Source of the DNA: an uncultured Bacteroidota bacterium
Lineage (GTDB): Bacteria; Bacteroidota; Bacteroidia; 2-12-FULL-35-15
Assembly: GCA_903881065.1 (NCBI GenBank)
Contig: CAIRRW010000262.1
Span: forward strand, 1 to 32,367
Length of the DNA: 32,367 bases
Direction: 5' to 3'
The notes under the pieces were generated by a model, which did not search any database, was not told where the DNA came from, and was given only the letters and a program-made list of their open reading frames with translations. The position numbers and the translations under genes are program-made. Shown here piece after piece: positions 9,565 through 17,960 of the stretch. Each line of letters starts with the position of its first letter. Within the stretch, counting starts at the first letter, position 1.

Positions 9565-10287
9565 TTGCCAATCTTTTCAAAACCTTTACGAGTACATTTC
9601 TCTCCCGATAAAAAATTACATCAGTCATTACGAAATATTTTAGGATTTTATCCAGGTAATATTGCGTTGTACAAATCAGCTTTTAGGCATAGTTCGGCTG
9701 CTTCCCATATAAAAGATGGTGTGAAAGATAGTAATGAACGGCTGGAATTTCTTGGCGATTCGGTAATTGGAACTGTGGTGGCTGATTATCTTTTCAAAAA
9801 ATTTCCTTTTAAAGATGAAGGTTTCTTAACCAAGATGCGCTCTAAGATGGTGAGTAGAAATCAGCATAATACCATTGCGAATAAATTAGGTTTAAATAAT
9901 TTTATTGAACGTGATACGGACCGACGCGGTATGCCTAGTTCGATAAACGGTGATGCTTACGAAGCATTGATTGGTGCAATTTATCTAGATAAAGGGTTTG
10001 ATTTTGCTCAGCAGTTTTTGCTTACCCGCATCATTAATGTACATATTGATATGGAGGAGGTGGAAACGAAGGAGGTTGATTTTAAAAGTAAATTTATTGA
10101 GTGGGCTCAAAAGGAAAAGAAAGATTGGACGTTTGAAACCGCTGTGGATGGTAACGCTGCCGCTGATAAATTATTTACAATACAATTAATAGTTGAAGAG
10201 AAGGTGATGGGAAGTGCTCAGCATTTTTCTAAAAAACGCGCTGAACAAATGGCTGCCGAAGCAGCTTGTGTCCTGATAGGAATTTGA
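9565..10287 (+). CDS. rnc: Ribonuclease III (TTG start as given in the ORF track)
   Basis: 240 aa. NERLEFLGDSVIGTVVADYLF (RNase III signature), GDAYEALIGAIYLDKGF, C-terminal dsRBD (KSKFIEWAQKEKKDWTFE...SKKRAEQMAAEAACVLI). Follows acpP-fabF as in many Bacteroidota. Confidence 0.95.
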   Translation: MPIFSKPLRVHFSPDKKLHQSLRNILGFYPGNIALYKSAFRHSSAASHIKDGVKDSNERLEFLGDSVIGTVVADYLFKKFPFKDEGFLTKMRSKMVSRNQHNTIANKLGLNNFIERDTDRRGMPSSINGDAYEALIGAIYLDKGFDFAQQFLLTRIINVHIDMEEVETKEVDFKSKFIEWAQKEKKDWTFETAVDGNAAADKLFTIQLIVEEKVMGSAQHFSKKRAEQMAAEAACVLIGI

Positions 10288-10340
10288 TATTGATTATCTC
10301 AAAGTAAAACTCACAAGTAAATTTCTGTTTTTTCAAATTA

Positions 10341-10370
10341 AAAAGTCCCGAAGTGATTCGGGACTTTTTT
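10341..10370 (+). terminator. Rho-independent terminator of the acpP-fabF-rnc operon
   Basis: AAAAGTCCCGAA-GTGA-TTCGGGACTTTT: perfect 12-bp stem, 4-nt loop, followed by further T residues. Confidence 0.92.
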
Positions 10371-10412
10371 GTTTATAAATGGTATTGAAGTGGAAATTCG
10401 GTTCCAAAAGTT

Positions 10413-10685
10413 CAAAACCAGCTATCGGCAATCCAAAATCAGCTACCTCTGATGCAAAACTGGGTACGTGTGATGCAAAACCAGCTATCGGCAATCCAAA
10501 ACCAGCTACCTCTGATTCAAAACTGGGTAAGTGTGATTCAAAATCAGCTATCGGCGATTCAAAACCAGCTACCTCTGATTCAAAACTGGGTAAGTGTGAT
10601 TCAAAATCAGCTATCGGCCATTCAAAACCAGCTACCTCTGATACAAAACTGGGTACGTGTGATTCAAAACCAGCTATCAGCGATT
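10413..10685. repeat. Tandem array: 13 x 21-bp monomers arranged as a 63-bp higher-order repeat (A-B-C)x4 + A
   Basis: Monomers aligned by eye: A = CAAAAYCAGCTATCRGCNATY, B = CAAAAYCAGCTACCTCTGATN, C = CAAAACTGGGTAMGTGTGATK. Each starts with CAAAA every 21 bp. Degenerate flanking copies (CCAAAAGTT at about 10404; CAAGACTATTCC at 10686). Confidence 0.95.
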
Positions 10686-10746
10686 CAAGACTATTCCTCA
10701 TTTATGTACTGCTGACATTGTAGGGAAAATATAACAGGTCGAAATC

Positions 10747-10789
10747 ACATAATTACCTGTTAATTTCATATTTTTATACGTAATTATGT
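10747..10789. repeat. Spaced inverted repeat
   Basis: ACATAATTAC (10747-10756) - 23 nt - GTAATTATGT (10780-10789): perfect 10-bp arms. Confidence 0.75.
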
Positions 10790-10917
10790 TTTTATGAGTT
10801 TTTGTAATGGTTTCAGGAGTTTAGGAAGTGAGAAAATGTATGTTTTTCACTTGAAAAGGAGAAATGAAGGGGTGTTTCTAGGAGTTGTACGTAGAAATGT
10901 GAGGGAAATTTTTTTGT

Positions 10918-10938
10918 GGGGGAGTAGGGAGGGTGGGG
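10918..10938 (+). other. G-quadruplex-forming motif
   Basis: GGGGG-AGTA-GGG-A-GGG-T-GGGG: four G-tracts of at least 3 with loops of 4, 1 and 1 nt. A further GGGG lies at about 10953-10956. Confidence 0.8.
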
Positions 10939-11033
10939 ATTGTGATTTGAGGAGGGGAAAATGTTACCTTATATATAAGATATGAAAATAATTGTTCGGA
11001 CAGCTTTTTCATAAATTAAGAGATGTCGTTTAA

Positions 11034-11066
11034 TTGATAGTTCAAATGAATATAATACTACTTTTG
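11034..11066 (+). promoter_or_regulatory. Putative Bacteroidota-type promoter of the Mrr-like gene
   Basis: TTG (11034-11036), 22-nt spacer, TACTTTTG (11059-11066) matching TAnnTTTG; ATG at 11088. Confidence 0.5.
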
Positions 11067-11087
11067 AGGCATAAAATTGAATAAAGA

Positions 11088-11981
11088 ATGAATTTAGAAA
11101 TACCAAAATTTCATGAAACGTTTAATCCAATACTTGAAATCTTGAGTAATAGCGAAACAATTCATTTTAGGGAATTGCAAAAAAGAGTTATTGAAAAATA
11201 CTTTTCACACTTAACTGTTGAACAACTTTCAGAGAAAACAAAATCTGGAGACAACCTAATTAATAATCGAATTGCTTGGGGGAAATCTTATTTAAAAAAG
11301 GGCGGTTATATTATTTATCCAATAAGAGGAAGCGTAAAGATTACTGAGAAAGGCTTAAAACAAAAGGCTGATTTAAGTTTAAAAAATGTTGTAGAGGATT
11401 CAGGAATTATTGACTTTTATTCCGAAGAATCAACAAAAGGGAATTCTGAAAAGTTAGGGATAAAGGAAATAGTAAATTCATCACCGCAGGATCTTATAGA
11501 TAACGGGTTTTCGCAGATAGAAAAAGAGGTTAAAATTGAATTATTAGAAAAACTTAAAACAATTGATCCTTATTACTTCGAAAAAGTAATTTTAATTTTG
11601 CTGAAAAAAATGGGATATGGTGAGTTTATTGAAACATCAAAATCTGGAGATGGTGGAATTGATGGAATTATCAATGAAGACAAGCTAGGGTTAGATAAAA
11701 TTTACATTCAAGCAAAAAGATTTAACGAAAATAAAGTTAGGGAAAAAGATATCAGAAATTTCATAGGTGCTATGAGTGGAGATACCAATAAAGGTGTTTT
11801 TGTTACAACTTCATTATTCGATATAGGAGCTGTTGAGAAAGCAAAAAATGCACATCATAAAATTATATTAATTGATGGAAATAAATTAGTAGACTTAATG
11901 CACGAATTTAATGTTGGTATTCAATTAAAAGCAACCTATGAAGTAAAACAATTAGATGAAGACTTTTTTGAAGAACAATAA
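11088..11981 (+). CDS. Mrr-like restriction endonuclease (Mrr_N plus Mrr_cat), solitary, probable modification-dependent (type IV-like) nuclease
   Basis: 297 aa. N-terminal winged-helix-like NRIAWGKSYLKKGGYIIYPIRGSVKITEKGL. C-terminal PD-(D/E)XK core ISO-type pattern FEKVILILLKKMGYGEFIETSKSGDGGIDGIINEDKLGLDKIYIQAKRF and GVFVTTSLFDIGAVEKAKNA. No methyltransferase or specificity gene nearby. Confidence 0.9.
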   Translation: MNLEIPKFHETFNPILEILSNSETIHFRELQKRVIEKYFSHLTVEQLSEKTKSGDNLINNRIAWGKSYLKKGGYIIYPIRGSVKITEKGLKQKADLSLKNVVEDSGIIDFYSEESTKGNSEKLGIKEIVNSSPQDLIDNGFSQIEKEVKIELLEKLKTIDPYYFEKVILILLKKMGYGEFIETSKSGDGGIDGIINEDKLGLDKIYIQAKRFNENKVREKDIRNFIGAMSGDTNKGVFVTTSLFDIGAVEKAKNAHHKIILIDGNKLVDLMHEFNVGIQLKATYEVKQLDEDFFEEQ

Positions 11982-12261
11982 TCCTAGTTCAATTTAGCCC
12001 CAGTAAATATGTCCTATGCTGCTAAAATAACACAACAGTAGGCTCGAAGCTGAAGCGTTGAAATGTGCGAAGCGGCTTCTTGATATTTATAATAAGTAAG
12101 TTGTACTTACTATTTCTTAACCTTCATAAATAACTATTCCCTTCCAACTGCGCAGGAATTGTCGTGGAAATCCTTTTTTATTTTTCCTTCAAAAAATAAA
12201 AAAGATTGAAACAAAAGCCGGAAGGAACTTGATGAATGGCAGAATGGTGATTCGCCCAAAT

Positions 12262-12295
12262 AAAACTCTTTAATTAATTTTTAAGGAGTTTTTTA
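12262..12295 (+). terminator. Possible intrinsic terminator between the Mrr-like gene and dnaX
   Basis: AAACTCTTTA ... TAAGGAGTTTTTT: imperfect AT-rich stem with a T-run. Confidence 0.45.
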
Positions 12296-12310
12296 ATTTA
12301 TAAACAAGTC

Positions 12311-12340
12311 TTTGTAGTTATGTATTAATATCTAAATTTG
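12311..12340 (+). promoter_or_regulatory. Putative Bacteroidota-type promoter of dnaX
   Basis: TTTG (12311-12314), 18-nt spacer, TAAATTTG (12333-12340); dnaX ATG at 12370. Confidence 0.6.
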
Positions 12341-12369
12341 TCGCCTTTCAAATAAGGAAAATAAAATAA

Positions 12370-14151
12370 ATGGATAATTTCATAGTATCGGCTCGCAAGT
12401 ATCGTCCGGCAACGTTTAATACGGTTGTTGGTCAGGCGCATATTACGAATACGTTGAAAAATGCCATTAAAACAGGACATCTGGCGCAGGCATTTTTGTT
12501 CTGTGGTCCGCGTGGAGTAGGGAAAACAACGTGTGCAAGGATACTTGCGAAGACCATTAACTGTATGAACCGTACGGAAAATACGGAAGCTTGTGATGAA
12601 TGCGAATCGTGCAAATCGTTTAACAGTGGTGCTTCGCACAATGTATTTGAGCTGGATGCTGCATCGAATAATTCGGTAGATGATATTCGTAATCTGATAG
12701 ATCAGGTAAGATATGCGCCGCAATTGGGAGCATATAAAGTATATGTGATAGATGAGGTGCATATGCTGTCGCAGGCGGCTTTCAATGCGTTTTTGAAAAC
12801 GCTGGAAGAGCCACCTAAACATGCTATTTTTATATTGGCAACTACTGAGAAGCATAAAATAATTCCTACGATACTGTCGCGTTGTCAGATTTTTGATTTC
12901 AATAGAATTCAGATTGAAGATATAGCACATCATTTGGAATTTATTGCAAAGAGTGAACATATAACTGCGGAACCGGAAGCATTACATATAATAGCGCAGA
13001 AAGCTGATGGCGCACTGCGTGATGCTTGTTCGATATTCGACCAGATAGTTAGCTTTGCCGGAAACACGGTTACCTACAAAGCGGTGATTGATAACCTGAA
13101 TATACTTGATTACGATTATTATTTTCAGATTACCGATTCCATCATCAGTGAAGATATTCCACATGCTTTATTAGTGTTCAATGAGATTTTGAATAATGGC
13201 TTCGATGGTCATAATTTTATTGCCGGACTTGGCGACCACTTCCGTAATTTATTGGTGAGTAAGGATGGGGAGACAGTGCAATTGCTTGAAGTAGGGGGCA
13301 ACATAAAAGATAAGTATAAAGAACAATCGGGAAAATGTTCGTTGCCATTTCTGGTGAAAGGATTAACGATACTCAACCGAACGGACATAAATTATAAGAG
13401 TAGCAAAAACCAGCGGCTACAGGTCGAGCTAGCACTGATGCAGCTTTGTTCTATCAACTCCATAGGGACTGATACCGAAAAAAAAAATGACTTAATTAAG
13501 CCACCGAGCAAAAAAACGGAGGTAAAAGCTACAAAAGAAGAACCAAAAGTTGCAGTTCAGCAGCCTGAAATAAGGGCAAAAGAACCAGAGGTAAAAACTA
13601 CTCCTCCAACAACTCCCAGCCAACAATCGGCAACAGTTTCTGCTCCATCATCAACTATTAAGAAGCCATTAATAAAAACTGCTTCGCCATCAATACATCA
13701 GCATTTAAATATTAACAAAACTTCGGAAAACGATGCTGCTAATGGAAAGGAACAGACTGCTGTAAATACAAATCTACCTGCTGAAAAATTTACACAGGAT
13801 GATTTATTAATCAAATGGGACAAGTATGCGAATGATGTGAAAGCAAAGGGCAAGATGAGTTATGCTGTGGCATTATCAGGCAAACGCCCTGTTTTAAAGG
13901 AGGAATCTATCATTGAATTTTCAGTGGTGAGCAAAGCGATGGAGGAAACAATAAATGAAGATAAAATGAATTTGCTTGGTTTCCTTAGAAAAGAACTGAA
14001 TAATTATTCCATTCAAATAAATTTGGTACTGACTGCAGCAGAAGAAAAAACAAATTTATATACCGCAACCGACCGTTACAAATGGCTTGTTGAAAAAAAT
14101 CCGAATCTAAATAAATTTCGCCAGGCTTTTGATTTGGATATTGGATTCTAA
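12370..14151 (+). CDS. dnaX: DNA polymerase III subunit gamma/tau
   Basis: 593 aa. RKYRPATFNTVVGQAHITNTLKNAI, FCGPRGVGKTTCARILAKTINC (Walker A), Zn-binding CDECESC, VYVIDEVHMLSQAAFNAFLKTLEEPP, TTEKHKIIPTILSRCQIFDF. Confidence 0.97.
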   Translation: MDNFIVSARKYRPATFNTVVGQAHITNTLKNAIKTGHLAQAFLFCGPRGVGKTTCARILAKTINCMNRTENTEACDECESCKSFNSGASHNVFELDAASNNSVDDIRNLIDQVRYAPQLGAYKVYVIDEVHMLSQAAFNAFLKTLEEPPKHAIFILATTEKHKIIPTILSRCQIFDFNRIQIEDIAHHLEFIAKSEHITAEPEALHIIAQKADGALRDACSIFDQIVSFAGNTVTYKAVIDNLNILDYDYYFQITDSIISEDIPHALLVFNEILNNGFDGHNFIAGLGDHFRNLLVSKDGETVQLLEVGGNIKDKYKEQSGKCSLPFLVKGLTILNRTDINYKSSKNQRLQVELALMQLCSINSIGTDTEKKNDLIKPPSKKTEVKATKEEPKVAVQQPEIRAKEPEVKTTPPTTPSQQSATVSAPSSTIKKPLIKTASPSIHQHLNINKTSENDAANGKEQTAVNTNLPAEKFTQDDLLIKWDKYANDVKAKGKMSYAVALSGKRPVLKEESIIEFSVVSKAMEETINEDKMNLLGFLRKELNNYSIQINLVLTAAEEKTNLYTATDRYKWLVEKNPNLNKFRQAFDLDIGF

Positions 14152-14178
14152 AGTATAATTCTAGTATATCAAACTTAT

Positions 14179-14694
14179 TTGGTACTTAGCCATATAGTTT
14201 ATAACTTCACATTCTCAAAAATAAGATTAAACTTACATAACAATAATTTAATAATGGAGAAGTATCATATGATTGACATTCTTTTGGTGGAAGATAACCC
14301 GGGAGATGTCCGTCTGACAAGGGAAGTATTAAAAGATGGGAAGATAAATAATTCACTTAATGTGGTGATGGATGGTGAGGAAGCACTAGACTATTTATAT
14401 AAACGTGGTGCCCACGCCACAGCTAAAAGGCCGGATATGATACTGCTTGACCTTAATCTGCCGAAAATTGATGGCAGAGAAGTGTTGGAACAAATAAAGA
14501 ATGACCCGAATTTAAAGCGAATTCCGGTTATCGTACTCACCACCTCCGATGCACAATCTGATATATTAAAAATGTACGACAGTCATGCTAACTGTTACAT
14601 TACAAAGCCTGTTGATTTTGCTCAATTTATTAATGTGGTAAAATCAATTGAGAATTTCTGGTTATCAATTGTTCAGTTACCACCCAAGGACTAA
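14179..14694 (+). CDS. Single-domain response regulator (CheY-like REC, Rcp1-like); likely true start at the internal Met ([15 protein letters not shown]) near 14254
   Basis: [41 protein letters not shown] (phosphoacceptor Asp), [26 protein letters not shown]. No output domain. Confidence 0.93.
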   Translation: MVLSHIVYNFTFSKIRLNLHNNNLIMEKYHMIDILLVEDNPGDVRLTREVLKDGKINNSLNVVMDGEEALDYLYKRGAHATAKRPDMILLDLNLPKIDGREVLEQIKNDPNLKRIPVIVLTTSDAQSDILKMYDSHANCYITKPVDFAQFINVVKSIENFWLSIVQLPPKD

Positions 14695-14736
14695 ATTCAA
14701 AAAACAACTTAAATATTAAGCAACCGATTTTAAGCC

Positions 14737-15141
14737 GTGATATCACCCCCTGAAAATGTTGAAATAATTAAATTTAAGAAATATATTTTCTGGTTTGATG
14801 CTGATGGAATACTTTGTGCGAAATCACTCACGCGTCATCCTGCGAATTTAAATGAAATAAAAGAAGTTATCGATTATTTTATTGAACGTTTACATGGCAA
14901 AAAGGTTTGCATACTCAATGATTTTTCCAATATTTCGGAAACGAATAAAGAAATAAGAGATTACGTAAATGCGGAGTACCCCAAAATAGCGCTTGCAGTT
15001 GCAATAATTTCAAAATCGCCATTAGGGAAAATGATGGCGAATTTATATTTTAATTTAAAACATCATTCTTTTCCCGCAAGGATTTTTACTAATGAGAAAG
15101 AGGCAAAGGAATGGCTTGAAAAATATTTGAAAGAAGGTTAG
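14737..15141 (+). CDS. Small STAS/SEC14 (SpoIIAA-like) domain protein
   Basis: 134 aa. The pattern WFDADGILCAK...GKKVCILNDFSNIS...AVAIISKSPLGKMMANLYFNLKH...PARIFTNEKEAKEWLEKYL resembles SpoIIAA-like/STAS proteins found beside Bacteroidota kinases. Confidence 0.6.
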   Translation: MISPPENVEIIKFKKYIFWFDADGILCAKSLTRHPANLNEIKEVIDYFIERLHGKKVCILNDFSNISETNKEIRDYVNAEYPKIALAVAIISKSPLGKMMANLYFNLKHHSFPARIFTNEKEAKEWLEKYLKEG

Positions 15142-15183
15142 TAATGATACAGCAAAAATGAAAACACATTTTTTAAAATTTCA

Positions 15184-17880
15184 ATGAAATTACCAAAACG
15201 ATCCTACTCGGTAGCAAATAAAATAATGCTGATGATTGTTGTAGCATCAGTATATTTTTTTGTAGGTCAGGACGGGTTTTGGTTGGCTATAGGTAACGAC
15301 AATGTTATTACTTTAGTTTCCACTTCTGGTATAGCCTTAGCTGCAGTTTTATTATTAGGTAACTTTATATGGCCAGGAATTTTGCTTGGTGCACTCATTT
15401 ATAATTTTGTATTATTCTATTCGGACAATACATTATCACCATCCACTATTTATTTTTCAACCATATTGGTCAGTATTGGCAGTACTTGCCAAGCAGTTTT
15501 GGGAGACTACTTGATAAGGCGGTTCTGTAATGAATTAAATCCATTTGAAAAAACACAAGATGTGTTTCGATTTGTTTTTATTACCTTATTTATTTGTTTA
15601 ACTACAGCAACAATAAATTCGGTAGCAATAAATTTTATTGATATTCAATCTCGAATTTATCATCATAATTTATGGTTTTCAAGTTGGATAAGTGAGGTAT
15701 CAGGAATTTTTCTTTTTGTTCCATTTCTGATAGGATGGGGAAGCAGTTATAAAGAAAAGCCAGATAAAAGGTATTTTATCACATCAAGTTTTTTATACTT
15801 TCTAATAATATTAATAGGTGGAATAATATTTTTAGGATGGTTTCCAACTACTTTACAGTTTCGTAAATCTTACTTTATGTTGCCAATTTTACTTTGGGCA
15901 GCTTTTCGATTTAAAGAAAGAGAAGTATCAACTGCGATATCGATTTCTTCTATACTTGCTTATTTAGGAACTGTGAAAGGTTTAGGGCCTTTCGCCGCTG
16001 AATCCTTAGGCGATTCATTTATTTCATCTCAACTATATGTTACAATAATAAGTATTACAATTTTAGTACTTAGGGCCGCCGTTTCCGAACGTAGTAAATC
16101 GGCAGAGGAATTACAAGTGGCCCATGATGAGTTAAAATTGCTGGCGGAGGAACGTAAAACTAAACTGAATACAACTTTAAAAGAAGTTGAAGATTATCAA
16201 AAAAGAATAGATAATATTTTTAATGTATTATTGAAATATACTGTGTTAAATTTTTCTGAGAAAGCACCAATAAGTGATAGATCGGACGAGATAGATGCAA
16301 TAGCGGCAGGGTTAAATACATTAGGTGAAGAGTTGCAGTTTTCAATCTCGGCAGAAAAGAAATATATTGAAAATCTGGAAATAATAAATAGCTTATTACA
16401 AGATAGTGAACAGCAAATTCAAACGATTTTTGAAAATGCTCCTGAAGCCGTTTTGGTTATGGATTCGGATGGTATTGTTGAAAGATGGAACCCAACCGCA
16501 GAAGAAATATTTGGGTGGTTGTCACATGAAATAATTGGTAAGCCTTTTCAAGATTTTGTTGTGCCTCTAGTTCATCGCGATGCTTATAATAAGGGCATTA
16601 AACATTTCTTAGTTGGTAAAAAGAAACATGTCTTAAATAAACCAATAGAACTTGAAGTAATAAATAGAAAAGGAGAAATGTTTTTTATTTCACTAAATGT
16701 TTCACCTACATTTATTAAAGGTAAGTACTTGTTTATAGCGTTTGCAAGGGATATTACTGAAATAAAAACAGCAGAAAGGGAACTTAAACGTTCTCAGGCT
16801 TTCTTGAACTCTGTGGTTGAAAATATACCCAACATGCTTTTTATTAAAGATGCTGATGAACTAAAATTTGTTAGACTTAATAAAGCAGGGGAAGATTTAT
16901 TAGGGTATACCCGTACAGATTTAGTTGGAAGGAATGATTATGATTTCTTTCCGAAGGAACAGGCTGAATTTTTTATTCAGAAGGATAAGGAAGTTTTGAA
17001 AAGTGGTAGACTGTTTGAAATCCCTGAAGAACAAATACAGACTAAATATAAAGGGATAAGAATATTAGAAACAAAAAAAATTCCACTTTTTGATGAAAAT
17101 GGCAAACCTCAATATTTACTTGGAATATCAAATGATATAACCGAAAGAATAAAGATGGAAGAGGAGTTGAAACAAAAGTCATTGGAACTTATTCGTTCAA
17201 ATACCGAGTTGGAACAATTTGCTTACGTTGCCTCACATGATTTGCAGGAACCATTGAGAATGGTTAATAGTTATGTTCAATTGTTGGCAAAAAGGTATAA
17301 AAACAAATTGGATCAAGATGCTAATGACTTTATTGGATATGCCGTAGATGGTAGCAATCGGATGAAGAAATTAATCCAAAGCTTGTTGGAATACTCCCGA
17401 ATAAACAGAGTTAAACCTTTTGAGCCTGTTGATATATATAGTTTGATAAAAGATGTATTAAAGGATTTGCAGAATAGGATAAATGAGAATAATGCTAAAA
17501 TAATATATGAAGACTTGCCAGTTATTTTTGGTGATTATGTTTTGCTTGGGCAACTTTTCTTGAACTTAATAATAAATGCGATTAAGTTTAAGGGAGTTGA
17601 AGATCCGGAAATAATAATCGCATGGACGAAACAGAAGGATGAATATTTATTCTCAGTAAAGGATAACGGGATAGGAATTCAAAAAGAATACGCAGAAAAA
17701 ATATTTGTCATTTTCCAACAATTACATTCTAAACAAAAATATGAAGGGACAGGAATTGGTCTTGCTGTTTGTAAAAAAATAGTTGAGCGTCATGGCGGAA
17801 GAATTTGGATAGAATCAATTATTGGCGAGGGAACAACTTTTTATTTTACCATTAAGGAAAATCTAAAAAATCCTAATTAG
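15184..17880 (+). CDS. Membrane sensor histidine kinase: MASE1-like sensor, two PAS domains, HisKA, HATPase_c
   Basis: 898 aa. About eight N-terminal hydrophobic helices (MASE1-like). PAS repeats (APEAVLVMDSDGIVERWNPTAEEIFGW..., VENIPNMLFIKDADELKFVRLNKAGEDLLGY...). HisKA FAYVASHDLQEPLRMVNSYVQLL. ATPase motifs NLIINAIKF, VKDNGIGI, GTGIGLAVCKKIVERHGGRIWIES. Confidence 0.93.
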   Translation: MKLPKRSYSVANKIMLMIVVASVYFFVGQDGFWLAIGNDNVITLVSTSGIALAAVLLLGNFIWPGILLGALIYNFVLFYSDNTLSPSTIYFSTILVSIGSTCQAVLGDYLIRRFCNELNPFEKTQDVFRFVFITLFICLTTATINSVAINFIDIQSRIYHHNLWFSSWISEVSGIFLFVPFLIGWGSSYKEKPDKRYFITSSFLYFLIILIGGIIFLGWFPTTLQFRKSYFMLPILLWAAFRFKEREVSTAISISSILAYLGTVKGLGPFAAESLGDSFISSQLYVTIISITILVLRAAVSERSKSAEELQVAHDELKLLAEERKTKLNTTLKEVEDYQKRIDNIFNVLLKYTVLNFSEKAPISDRSDEIDAIAAGLNTLGEELQFSISAEKKYIENLEIINSLLQDSEQQIQTIFENAPEAVLVMDSDGIVERWNPTAEEIFGWLSHEIIGKPFQDFVVPLVHRDAYNKGIKHFLVGKKKHVLNKPIELEVINRKGEMFFISLNVSPTFIKGKYLFIAFARDITEIKTAERELKRSQAFLNSVVENIPNMLFIKDADELKFVRLNKAGEDLLGYTRTDLVGRNDYDFFPKEQAEFFIQKDKEVLKSGRLFEIPEEQIQTKYKGIRILETKKIPLFDENGKPQYLLGISNDITERIKMEEELKQKSLELIRSNTELEQFAYVASHDLQEPLRMVNSYVQLLAKRYKNKLDQDANDFIGYAVDGSNRMKKLIQSLLEYSRINRVKPFEPVDIYSLIKDVLKDLQNRINENNAKIIYEDLPVIFGDYVLLGQLFLNLIINAIKFKGVEDPEIIIAWTKQKDEYLFSVKDNGIGIQKEYAEKIFVIFQQLHSKQKYEGTGIGLAVCKKIVERHGGRIWIESIIGEGTTFYFTIKENLKNPN

Positions 17881-17903
17881 AAACACGAAATTATAGGTAT
17901 AAG

Positions 17904-17940
17904 AAACTCCATTCAAAAATCAATCTGAATGGAGTTTTTT
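17904..17940 (+). terminator. Rho-independent terminator downstream of the histidine kinase gene
   Basis: AAACTCCATTC ... GAATGGAGTTTTTT: 11-bp perfect stem, 12-nt loop, T-run. Confidence 0.85.
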
Positions 17941-17960
17941 ATTAATCGAAAGTGTATTAA

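Noticed and set aside
8832-9628. Minus-strand ORFs inside fabF (8832..9047, 9034..9216, 9413..9628)
   Set aside because: Shadow ORFs opposite a highly conserved gene.
10413-10685. CRISPR array
   Set aside because: Units are contiguous 21-mers with no unique spacers and no cas genes in the window; it is a tandem satellite.
10794-10985. 63-aa ORF MSFCNGFRSLG... in the G-rich block
   Set aside because: Short, no recognisable family, composition driven by the G-rich purine tract; not supported as a CDS.
12325-12960. 211-aa minus-strand ORF
   Set aside because: Antisense to the conserved dnaX ATPase region; low-complexity, Arg/Tyr/Ile-rich translation typical of a shadow ORF.
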